From positions 1-64,000 of the forward strand of contig JAVBUE010000010.1 in the NCBI GenBank assembly GCA_031555735.1: a stretch of 64,000 bases of DNA. Direction: 5' to 3'. Shown here piece after piece: positions 36,752-43,905 of the stretch; position 1 is the stretch's first letter; every line of letters begins with the position of its first letter. Both the position numbers and the translations under genes were made by a program. Below the pieces are notes generated by a model, which saw nothing but the letters and a program-made list of their open reading frames with translations, had not been told where the DNA came from and ran no database searches. Origin of the DNA: JAJDIA01 sp031555735. Lineage in GTDB: Bacteria; Bacteroidota; Bacteroidia; Bacteroidales; Tannerellaceae.

Positions 36752-37300
36752 TTAATCATATTCCTCATACCGATAAACAGGTTGTTTTTTCGCGCCGGAC
36801 AGCCGTGCGACTATCCACCACATAGCCATACAGGCACAGATCCAAAGGATTCTCCGCAGCAGATAGGATTGGATCATTTGCTGCGTCACATCCAACAGAT
36901 CCGCCACCATTTCTTTTCCTCCACGGGTATATGCCGCCAGATCGACACGCTGTATGAACGGCTCAAGCACAGGGTATTGGCGAGTGATTTCCTGCGTCAG
37001 CAGATCCGCTTGCTGCATCGCGGTGAGTGAGGGTGCGTCTTTCTCAATCGTACCCATCACCTGCTCGCTGATAATGCGACCGGCATCCACATAGCGTTGC
37101 GCATGTATCGCACCCACCAGCATGAAACTTTGAATAAACAGGATGATCAGCAATACGAAGAGCAACAGTCCGGATACCAACGAAAGGGTATAGGAAGGAC
37201 AGCATTTCCGAAAAACAACATACAGGCATACCACAAGCCCCACGGAGAGCAATCCTCCCCATAGCAAACAGGCCATCATATCACCGATAATCGTAAACAT
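36752..37300 (-). CDS. Three-TM membrane protein, first gene of the tubulin-like operon
   Basis: A 182-residue integral membrane protein from the ATG at 37300 (MFTIIGDMM), preferred over a GTG at 37441 that would add 47 unlikely residues overlapping the promoter. Membrane helices lie at about 9-30, 40-63 and 147-166, with a soluble segment of about 80 residues between the second and third (SEQVMGTIEKDAPSLTAMQ). No family is recognised. It precedes the tubulin-like gene by 26 bases and may be its membrane anchor or receptor. Confidence 0.75.
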   Translation of the reverse strand: MFTIIGDMMACLLWGGLLSVGLVVCLYVVFRKCCPSYTLSLVSGLLLFVLLIILFIQSFMLVGAIHAQRYVDAGRIISEQVMGTIEKDAPSLTAMQQADLLTQEITRQYPVLEPFIQRVDLAAYTRGGKEMVADLLDVTQQMIQSYLLRRILWICACMAMWWIVARLSGAKKQPVYRYEEYD

Positions 37301-37414
37301 ACTTCCTTTATCCCTGTTACAACATTTCCCAATCGGCATATATCCCATCTCCCAACGCAACGTGCACATCGGGTGTACAGTACAATTCCGTTGAAAAGAG
37401 TTGTAAATAATTTG

Positions 37415-37422
37415 CAAATATA
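37415..37422 (-). promoter_or_regulatory. Probable -7 box of the tubulin-like operon
   Basis: TATATTTG on the minus strand fits TAnnTTTG and would give a leader of roughly 105 bases before the ATG at 37300. No convincing -33 element at 19-21 bases. Confidence 0.45.
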
Positions 37423-37517
37423 TCCCGACAAAAGCCAACACTCCTTAATACATCTTAAGAAAGATCGGGACACAGGTACAGATTCCGGTAGAACTATCAA
37501 CAATATATGGAATATTT

Positions 37518-37534
37518 AGAAGCTGTTTTGAATT
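37518..37534. repeat. 17-bp inverted repeat, right copy
   Basis: AGAAGCTGTTTTGAATT is the exact reverse complement of 27208-27224. The pair encloses the whole operon (10.3 kb). Confidence 0.7.
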
Positions 37535-37726
37535 ACAAAAATGCAATATAATAAACTGAATAGTGTATCCAGTTTGGGCGTGTCCGCTGAACTGTGTCAA
37601 TTGTGATTTTCGGGCGATTTTGCTCGAAACCTTCATCTAGAATGACAGGCTTTCGCATACCAATTGGCCCGTTACAATTACTTAATTTTGTAATTCAAAG
37701 GAGCTGTCTCAAAACCAAAGGCAGCT

Positions 37727-37750
37727 CCATGAAACTTTTTAATCATCGCG
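37727..37750. repeat. Solitary copy of a 22-bp repeat unit
   Basis: Shares ATGAAACTTTTT followed by A/G and TCATCGCG with the last unit of the array at 45446-45561, where the 141-bp module begins. No module follows here. Confidence 0.55.
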
Positions 37751-37807
37751 TAAGCATGGATGTTGACCATAGAGGGAAGTATCGCCGACTGTCCGGAACG
37801 TTTGCCT

Positions 37808-39595
37808 TCACTCCCCTATCATCCGCAAAAAGCGCCCTACATCCATTCCTTTTTCTACGTGCAGGGTAGTTTTGAGGCGGTGGCGGGTCATGCGGACGCT
37901 GGAAGGCTCGACGGAGAAGCAGTGGGCGATGTGTTCATTTTTCATGTCGATGCGGAAGCAGAGGGCATACTTCAGGTTGAGGGCGGAGAGCACTTCGGGC
38001 GATTGTTCCCGGAGGGAGGTGAAGAAGCGGTCGGTGGTAGCTGCCAGGCGGTCTGCATATTCTTGCTTTTCCGGGAGGGCGTTGTCCATGCGTTTGCTGA
38101 TGAGATCATATACTTCCCGTATCAGGCTGGTGTTCATCGCATCCTGCGTAGCGAAGGAGAGATCGGCCGCTTGCGTCTTTTCCTGTGCTTCCACATACGA
38201 ACGGATGCGGAGGTTGAGCTGTTGCTGGTCTTGCCGCAAGGCTTGCAGCTCCTGGTCCATCCCGGCGATTTGTTCGTCTTTGAAATAGTTATCCACCAGG
38301 GCGACGCATTTTTCCGAGATCGTATCGTTCAGTTCCTTCTCTTTGAGTTGGACCAGGAGCATCGCGTTGTCTTTTTCCATGCGGATGAGTTTCAGTTGGG
38401 CGATCACCGTTTTCCGTTTCTGCCGAATCCAGCGGATGACAAAGGCGAACGCCGTAATGCCCGACAGCAGCAGGAACAGGGCCAGGATATTGATCATTTT
38501 CCGGAAATTGTTGGCGGTTGTCAACTGGTCGATCGCCTGTTCTTTCCGGCTCACTTCATAGCGGGTCTCCAATTCCCGGATCACTTCGTAGCGCTGCGCA
38601 TCATGGATGTGGGTGAGGCACTCGGCTTTCTGTTGCTGATAGGCGAGGGCCGACCGATAGTCGCCCTGCATTTCCGCTATGTCCCCCAGGCGGTCGCATA
38701 CATCGACATAGATACTGTATTCTTTTTGGGGTGACCAGACGTCCATTAACGCCTTTTGAGCGAGAAAGTGTTGTTTGGCCGTCGCATAATGGCCTTGTTG
38801 GTAATGGATTTCTCCCTCGAGCCACAGGCGGTTGATCTGCTGGGAGGTGTCGCGCACCATCATCAGATCGTCGGCCTTACGCAGGCAGGAGGCGATGGTA
38901 TCCATGTCGTACGATCCCTTCTTCAGGGAGGTGGACACGTAATGGAGGTAGGTATTCGCGATTTCACTTGGCTGGATGACGGGATCCGTATGGGTTTCAT
39001 ACATGGTAATCACCCGCCGGCAGTAACAGATCGCCGAATCCAGAAACGCCGTATGCCGGTTATCTTTTTCATACAAACACTCGTAGTAAAAGGAAAGGAG
39101 CTCGCAGGTATTAAGCCAATTGTAGGTATTCGTACCGGGAGATACAAGGGGTAGCATCTTGTCGAGGATCTGTTTGAGATGCTCCGTATCCTTTTTTTGG
39201 ATATAAGATACCGCGAGGTTATGGTAAATCGCGATTAGTATATACGTATGCTCCGTACTTTCATAATACGCGATCGCTTTGTAGTAATAGTCGTGCGCCT
39301 CAGCCTCCTGCTGTTTCAGGCTACAATAGGTTGCATAGTAATTGTAATAGCTCCCCAGGAGATACGCTTCCGTCACTTGATCCGCATAGAGGGAGATGGA
39401 ATCCAGATAAATTTTCGCCGAATCCAGTTGAAGCGTCGTCAGGCAGGTATAGACCTGATTGATGTACCCATGCACCCGCACGTTTATCTCCGATTGGTCC
39501 GGTTTACCCGCGAACAACCGTGAAAAAAAATTCGTTGCATGGCTGTCTTGAGAAATACAAGAAGCCCATGCGATCATAAACAAAAGAAACCTCAT
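37808..39595 (-). CDS. TPR / single-TM / HTH regulator
   Basis: About 595 residues. A signal-like N-terminus is followed by several tetratricopeptide-like repeats (YLLGSYYNYYATYCSLKQQ; HYQQGHYATAKQHF), a membrane helix (MINILALFLLLSGITAFAF), a coiled coil and a C-terminal LuxR/HTH-like segment (ALCFRIDMKNEHIAHCF, then SVEPSSVRMTRHRLK). This layout is common among Bacteroidota membrane-bound regulators that sense in the periplasm and bind DNA in the cytoplasm. The longer frame would start with TTG at 39664, inside the promoter-like box, so the ATG at 39595 is used. It is encoded just upstream of the tubulin-like operon on the same strand. Confidence 0.8.
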   Translation of the reverse strand: MRFLLFMIAWASCISQDSHATNFFSRLFAGKPDQSEINVRVHGYINQVYTCLTTLQLDSAKIYLDSISLYADQVTEAYLLGSYYNYYATYCSLKQQEAEAHDYYYKAIAYYESTEHTYILIAIYHNLAVSYIQKKDTEHLKQILDKMLPLVSPGTNTYNWLNTCELLSFYYECLYEKDNRHTAFLDSAICYCRRVITMYETHTDPVIQPSEIANTYLHYVSTSLKKGSYDMDTIASCLRKADDLMMVRDTSQQINRLWLEGEIHYQQGHYATAKQHFLAQKALMDVWSPQKEYSIYVDVCDRLGDIAEMQGDYRSALAYQQQKAECLTHIHDAQRYEVIRELETRYEVSRKEQAIDQLTTANNFRKMINILALFLLLSGITAFAFVIRWIRQKRKTVIAQLKLIRMEKDNAMLLVQLKEKELNDTISEKCVALVDNYFKDEQIAGMDQELQALRQDQQQLNLRIRSYVEAQEKTQAADLSFATQDAMNTSLIREVYDLISKRMDNALPEKQEYADRLAATTDRFFTSLREQSPEVLSALNLKYALCFRIDMKNEHIAHCFSVEPSSVRMTRHRLKTTLHVEKGMDVGRFLRMIGE

Positions 39596-39661
39596 CCCTA
39601 CGTACCCTTTTCCGGTAAATAATACAATACATCCCGCCCACTTGTCAACATTAACTATTTT

Positions 39662-39669
39662 CAAATATA
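39662..39669 (-). promoter_or_regulatory. -7 box of the TPR/HTH regulator gene
   Basis: TATATTTG on the minus strand, 66 bases before the ATG at 39595. Its place excludes the longer TTG-started frame. Confidence 0.5.
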
Positions 39670-39941
39670 ATCATTTCCCGTAAGAAAGAGAAAAAATACA
39701 ACAGTTTCTTATTTTTTTTCAACACAAACGAGGTTGCGTCCATTCTATCAGGGGGGGGATTTTGAGTTTTTTTCAAAGAAGTAAGCCGCCCGAACTAAGG
39801 ATCGCGCAATACGGAAATAACATATATTAACAGATTTGTTATTTATCAACCACATAAATACCAATACCTTACCTGTTTTCCCCCATCCCAGTCCACTCAC
39901 TTTGTAAACACGTGTAAACGCCGTCTCCCTCCTGCCTTTTT

Positions 39942-39949
39942 TATTTTTG
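39942..39949 (+). promoter_or_regulatory. -7 box of the Crp-like gene
   Basis: TATTTTTG matches TAnnTTTG, 30 bases before the ATG at 39980; no -33 TTTG at the usual distance. Confidence 0.5.
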
Positions 39950-39979
39950 CAGGATGAAGAATTGATAAAAAACAGGGGT

Positions 39980-40606
39980 ATGGCACAATCACAAAAACCA
40001 GTAATCGGCGACATGTATCAAACGATTGCCACGCATCTAAAGCGCTACTGTCCATTATCCGACAAGCTTCTCGATGATATCTGGGAGAATTGCGTGGTGA
40101 AGTACTACAACAAAGACGAGCTCATCCTTGCCGAAGGCAGTAAGGTGAATATAGCCTTTCTGGTGATAGAAGGCATCTGTGCCGGTTATTACGACAAGGA
40201 AGACGGCAAAGAAAGCATCTGTACGTTCCGGAAAGAAGGCGAATTCTTCGATCTCCCCCATGCCCTCTTTGCCGAAGAGAAGAGTTATATCCACGTGAAA
40301 GCTATCCTGCCCGCCACCATCGCCTGCATCGATCTGAAATACCACCATATCCTCCGCCGCAAATACGCCGATTTCAACCTGTTGGCACAGAAAGTATCCG
40401 AGCTGTCGGCCATCGACAAAGAGTGGCACTACTATTTCATGCGCAGGTACAAAGCCCCGGAACGCATCCGGATTGCGGAGAAGAATCCCCACCTGGCGGA
40501 AATCATGGAACGGGTGCCCGACCGTGTGTTCGCCTCCTACCTCAATATGGCGCCTGAAACCTATTCGTTCCTACGGAAACAACTGCGCACGAACGCTATC
40601 CGCTGA
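39980..40606 (+). CDS. Crp/Fnr-family cyclic-nucleotide-binding-type regulator
   Basis: A 208-residue cytoplasmic protein. The N-terminal beta-roll is of cNMP-binding type (YNKDELILAEGSKVNIAFLV, then IEGICAGYY and GEFFDLPHALFAEEKSYIHV). A long dimerisation helix leads to a short C-terminal helix-turn-helix (RVFASYLNMAPETYSFLRK). I start at the ATG at 39980 behind AGGGG rather than at the ATG of the longer frame. Ligand-contact residues are not the classic cAMP set, so the effector is unknown. It overlaps the end of the convergent PHP gene by 11 bases. Confidence 0.85.
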   Translation: MAQSQKPVIGDMYQTIATHLKRYCPLSDKLLDDIWENCVVKYYNKDELILAEGSKVNIAFLVIEGICAGYYDKEDGKESICTFRKEGEFFDLPHALFAEEKSYIHVKAILPATIACIDLKYHHILRRKYADFNLLAQKVSELSAIDKEWHYYFMRRYKAPERIRIAEKNPHLAEIMERVPDRVFASYLNMAPETYSFLRKQLRTNAIR

Positions 40607-41309
40607 ACGCTTCCCGGAGCGCATCCAACGTACCGCCGCTCATCGGAAACACCCACGGCTTCGTGCCGATCTGTTCCGGCACATGCGCGTCGGAAGCGGT
40701 GTAGTGTGTATAGGATTGCAGGTACGGATGTTGAGGAAGCAGTTTATCGAACAACGCCTGGTTGTTATACTCAACCGCATCCGGCCGGAGCGACGGATCC
40801 ATAAACCCCAACTGGCTAATGATGCTGAACACCGGACGCTCCACATGGGCGGGCACAAACAGACAGCCCAGCGAGTGAGCATAGTGGGAGATCTGATTGA
40901 TACTTTGGTCGATGGCCGAGATCAGCAGCCACGGACATTCGCCCAGGATGTTTTCATGGCGATCCACCCACACCTGGTCGCCAAACCGTTCGGGGTTGTT
41001 CGGGATGCGGGGGAGGTAACGGTCGATATACGCCTGGAACAACTGCCGCGCATCGTCTGTCGGAAAGAACACCAGGCAATGGGCTTCTTCCCGCGAGGTC
41101 ACTTCCACGCCGGCGAACACCGTCAGTCCGTTTTCTTCCCCAAGCGCCTGTATGACAGGGCATTGTATGGTGGTATTATGGTCGGTAATGGCGATCGCCT
41201 GCAAGCCCCTGTCGATCGCTGTCCGCACGATCACCGCCGGACTCATATCCAGGCTGCCGCAGGGAGAGAGGCAGGTATGGACATGCAGATCCACCCGCCA
41301 GGGGTTCAT
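40596..41309 (-). CDS. PHP-domain phosphoesterase-like protein
   Basis: A 237-residue PHP-family protein with metal-ligand motifs DLHVHTCLSPCG, ITDHNTT, GVEVTSREEAHCLVF and a late PAHVERPVF and TASDAHVP. Members hydrolyse phosphoesters in nucleotides or small molecules. The start MNPWRVDLHVHT at 41309 overlaps the preceding DRTGG gene as ATGA. It is the last gene of a five-gene cluster with the hydrogenase-like protein; PHP proteins are known companions of such clusters. Confidence 0.88.
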   Translation of the reverse strand: MNPWRVDLHVHTCLSPCGSLDMSPAVIVRTAIDRGLQAIAITDHNTTIQCPVIQALGEENGLTVFAGVEVTSREEAHCLVFFPTDDARQLFQAYIDRYLPRIPNNPERFGDQVWVDRHENILGECPWLLISAIDQSINQISHYAHSLGCLFVPAHVERPVFSIISQLGFMDPSLRPDAVEYNNQALFDKLLPQHPYLQSYTHYTASDAHVPEQIGTKPWVFPMSGGTLDALREAFSG

Positions 41310-41644
41310 GGCAGGTGCAGCAGCTGGTAGATCTTCCCGCACACCTCGAAAGCCGGCAACGTGGTGCCGAGGATGGGCATCTCCTCCTCGCGGCTTTTCT
41401 CCAACGTCTCCTCGTCGGGCGATGAGCCGTTGACGATCAGGATACCCGCCGCCTCTTTCAGCGTGGCGACGGCGAGGATGTTCTGGTGCGTCTGCATCGT
41501 CACCCACAACACCCCTTCGTTCAGGCGGCCCATCACGTCGCTCAGCAGATCGCTGGCATAGCCGCCGCACACTTCGTTGTCCAACGCCCCTTCACCGGCA
41601 AAGACGGTGAGGCCAAGTTCTTTTACCAAATCAGAGACCTTCAT
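41306..41644 (-). CDS. DRTGG-domain protein (copy 2)
   Basis: A 112-residue stand-alone DRTGG-type domain, a regulatory fold also found before HPr-kinase-like and CBS-containing proteins. Recognisable parts are GGYASDLLSDVMGRLNEG, ILAVATLKEAAGILIVNGS and the end PILGTTLPAFEVCGKIYQLL. It is clearly homologous to the protein at 43455-43799. It overlaps the hydrogenase-like stop by 14 bases and the PHP start by four. Confidence 0.85.
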   Translation of the reverse strand: MKVSDLVKELGLTVFAGEGALDNEVCGGYASDLLSDVMGRLNEGVLWVTMQTHQNILAVATLKEAAGILIVNGSSPDEETLEKSREEEMPILGTTLPAFEVCGKIYQLLHLP

Positions 41645-43013
41645 ATTTCGCTCCTTTCTTATAACAATCTTTATCCAGCCGGTCCTTGCCCCATGTTTTT
41701 TCGATCAGGCGGATCGCATGGTCCTTATCCAGCTTGCCGTGTTTCTCCATATTCCGTTGCATGAAGATGCAATCGCTGAACTGCGCTTCCTGGCGGACGA
41801 TGTCTTCTGCCAGGCTCTTGCAGTTCGGGCTGCCGCACGCCCCGCAATCGATGCCGGGCAGGAAGCACATCAGCTTGCGTACCTGTTCCATCTTCCGCAG
41901 CACTTCCTCGCGCGTACCTTTATATACCCGTCGCGGTTTGGCTTCGATGGGCGGGATGGTGATATGCTGTTTGAGGTAGGTGATGGCTTCGAGGTTCTCC
42001 GAGGCGTAGATCACCGGTATCTTCCCTCTTTCCTGCGCACGTTTATGCATGCGTTCGGCGGTAAGGAAACGGTTGGCCACCGTCAGGATACCCCCGGCGC
42101 AACTACAGTCGCAGGCGCGCAGCTCGAGGAAGTCCACGTTCTTCACCTCATTGGTCGTTTCCATCCGTTCCAGGAAATCGATCACGTTGTGTATCTCATC
42201 AATCGCCAGGCTCCGTCCCGGGAAATGCTTCGCCTCGCCGCGTGTCTGGCTCCAGCGCATCTCTTTCTTCGTCAGCTCGACCGGCATTTCTGTTTCCAGC
42301 CGGTAGCTTTTCGGCCGGTTGCTCAGGATATGGTTCACCTTATTGTACAGGGTATCCATATTGATCACTCCACCGCGGATATCCGGCGAGTAGCCCTCCT
42401 CCCCTTTCAGCGAGGCGATCTTAGCGGCACAGGGGGAGACATAAAAGATACCGATCTCTTCGGGTTCGATCCCCTCGTCCACCAATATCTTATGGAAATA
42501 GGTAGCGGAGGCATTCACCGGGCTTTTCACCGGCAGGATATTGTCGGCCAGCATGGGGAAACGCAACTGGATCAGGCGGACGATGGCCGGGCAAAAGGCG
42601 CTGATCACCGGTTTCTCCACGGCGTTCTCCATCAGTCTTACCATCTCGCGGCACACCATGTCGCAGGTATATTCCACAGGGAAGATATGCGTGAAGCCCA
42701 GTTCGTAGATGGCGCTGTTGATCTCCCGCTCCGTGGTATATTTGGAGAACTGGCCGGTGAATACCGCAGGCACCAGCGCCACGCGGCAGTTGAAATCGAA
42801 GATATGCCGGAAGTCGTCCTGCTCCACATAAATGGCGTCGGTAGGGCATACCTTGATACATTCGGCGCAATCCACGCACCAGTCTTTGTGGATCACGGCC
42901 TTGCCGTCGCGGATGCGGATCGCCTGCGTCGGGCAGGTGCCCATGCAATGGGTGCATCCGATGCATTTGCTGTTTTCGATGTTCAGCGCATGGTAAAAAG
43001 AAGTCTGTTCCAT
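41631..43013 (-). CDS. [FeFe]-hydrogenase-domain iron-sulfur protein, probably sensory
   Basis: A 460-residue protein. Two [4Fe-4S] ferredoxin sites come first (CIGCTHCMGTCP at 17-28, CVDCAECIKVCP at 46-57), then the hydrogenase large-subunit domain, then an FeS-domain motif (DCGACGSPNC). The H-cluster cysteine positions are kept: Cys141 (SAFCPAI), Cys195 (SPCAAK), Cys301 and Cys305 (ACDCSCAGG). The proton-relay cysteine, normally next to Cys141 in TSCCP, is Phe140, and the GGGQP tail of motif 3 is missing. Hydrogen turnover is therefore unlikely. The gene context matches regulatory (group C-like) clusters. Confidence 0.85.
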   Translation of the reverse strand: MEQTSFYHALNIENSKCIGCTHCMGTCPTQAIRIRDGKAVIHKDWCVDCAECIKVCPTDAIYVEQDDFRHIFDFNCRVALVPAVFTGQFSKYTTEREINSAIYELGFTHIFPVEYTCDMVCREMVRLMENAVEKPVISAFCPAIVRLIQLRFPMLADNILPVKSPVNASATYFHKILVDEGIEPEEIGIFYVSPCAAKIASLKGEEGYSPDIRGGVINMDTLYNKVNHILSNRPKSYRLETEMPVELTKKEMRWSQTRGEAKHFPGRSLAIDEIHNVIDFLERMETTNEVKNVDFLELRACDCSCAGGILTVANRFLTAERMHKRAQERGKIPVIYASENLEAITYLKQHITIPPIEAKPRRVYKGTREEVLRKMEQVRKLMCFLPGIDCGACGSPNCKSLAEDIVRQEAQFSDCIFMQRNMEKHGKLDKDHAIRLIEKTWGKDRLDKDCYKKGAKYEGL

Positions 43014-43025
43014 AGCGTTCTTCTC

Positions 43026-43445
43026 CTACGTAAACCAGGTAACCATCCGCACGGTGGTGCCAATGCCTACCGTGCTGTCTATCTGTAATTCGTCCACATT
43101 CCGTTTGATATTGGGAAGGCCCATGCCGGCGCCGAAGCCCATCTCGCGCACCGCCTGCGTGGCGGTAGAGTATCCCTCTTGCATCGCCAGGGCGATATCG
43201 GGGATACCGGGGCCTTCGTCTTTCAGTATGAGGATGATCCGGTCGGCTTCGATCTGCGCCGAAATGTTTCCACGCCAGGCGTGGGCCACGACATTGACCT
43301 CGGCTTCATACAGCGCCACGACGATCCGTTTGATGATCTTCGGATCGACAGCCAGTTCTTTCAATACTTTTTTTATCTGGCTGGAGGCGAACCCGGCTTT
43401 CGAGAAATTGCCCCCTTCCAGATCGTACATCACCTGCATATACAC
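43026..43445 (-). CDS. RsbW-like GHKL ATPase (anti-sigma-type kinase)
   Basis: A 139-residue single-domain HATPase of the RsbW/SpoIIAB kind. The N box is EAEVNVVAHAW, the G1 box ILKDEGPGIPD, and the G2 box MGFGAGMGLPNIKRNV. Such proteins phosphorylate or sequester partner proteins. It is 12 bases upstream of the hydrogenase-like gene and nine after the DRTGG gene; no sigma factor or STAS partner is nearby. Confidence 0.9.
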   Translation of the reverse strand: MYMQVMYDLEGGNFSKAGFASSQIKKVLKELAVDPKIIKRIVVALYEAEVNVVAHAWRGNISAQIEADRIILILKDEGPGIPDIALAMQEGYSTATQAVREMGFGAGMGLPNIKRNVDELQIDSTVGIGTTVRMVTWFT

Positions 43446-43454
43446 ACTCCTTTC

Positions 43455-43799
43455 TCAATAAACCGGTAATACCCCGTTCGTATATAATTCGCCCACCGTA
43501 CGGTACATGGAATAAGCTGTTTCCAGCAATACCACCCCGCTCTCGGCGGCCAGTTCCTTCATTTCGGGCGTCACGCTTTTCCCGCGGACAAACAGGATGC
43601 AGCCGATCTCGGCCATTTCCGCCGTGCGGATGGTTTGCAGGTTGCAAAGCCCGGTGATCAGGATCACATCCGTGTTGTCTAACGTCAACACATCACTCAT
43701 CAGGTCGCTGGCAAAGGCATACGCAATCTCCCTTCCGGACTGGTCAGCCCCGCAAACACAAGTGGCGTCCGTTAAATCGGCAATTTGCTGGATCTTCAT
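43455..43799 (-). CDS. DRTGG-domain protein (copy 1)
   Basis: A 114-residue DRTGG-type protein beginning MKIQQIADLTDATCVCG, with YAFASDLMSDVLTLDNTDVI and IGCILFVRGKSVTPEM. It is homologous to the protein at 41306-41644. First gene of the five-gene minus-strand cluster, divergent from the aminopeptidase gene. Confidence 0.85.
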   Translation of the reverse strand: MKIQQIADLTDATCVCGADQSGREIAYAFASDLMSDVLTLDNTDVILITGLCNLQTIRTAEMAEIGCILFVRGKSVTPEMKELAAESGVVLLETAYSMYRTVGELYTNGVLPVY

Positions 43800-43869
43800 A
43801 AAGCGCTATAAATTCGTCGAAATATAACGAATAATTATTCATCCGGCCGCTTCTTTGCCGATTAATTTC

Positions 43870-43877
43870 TATCTTTG
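43870..43877 (+). promoter_or_regulatory. -7 box of the aminopeptidase gene
   Basis: TATCTTTG, a perfect TAnnTTTG match, 28 bases before the ATG at 43906. Confidence 0.55.
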
Positions 43878-43905
43878 GTAGAATAATATTAAAAACTACT
43901 GTACT

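Larger units (their letters stand above)
37301..37807. other. Gene-free gap before the tubulin-like operon
   Basis: Holds the probable operon promoter (37415-37422), the 17-bp inverted repeat (37518-37534), a 7-bp-stem hairpin GGAGCTG/CAGCTCC at 37700-37728 whose GCTGTCTCAAAA segment resembles IS termini, and a lone copy of a 22-bp repeat unit (37727-37750). No gene is visible, although the sequence around 37570-37640 could be decayed mobile DNA. Confidence 0.5.
39596..39979. other. Divergent intergenic region
   Basis: Separates the TPR regulator (minus) from the Crp-like regulator (plus). It holds a -7 box for each, A/T runs and a run of eight or nine G near 39750; nothing else is recognised. 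Confidence 0.5.

Noticed and set aside
37570..37640. Transposase C-terminal remnant
   Set aside because: The sequence hints at decayed mobile DNA next to an IS-end-like hairpin, but no frame of recognisable transposase could be read.
41309..41570. N-terminal extension of the PHP protein
   Set aside because: The added residues are Arg/Gly-rich shadow translation of the DRTGG gene; the ATGA start at 41309 gives the normal PHP N-terminus.
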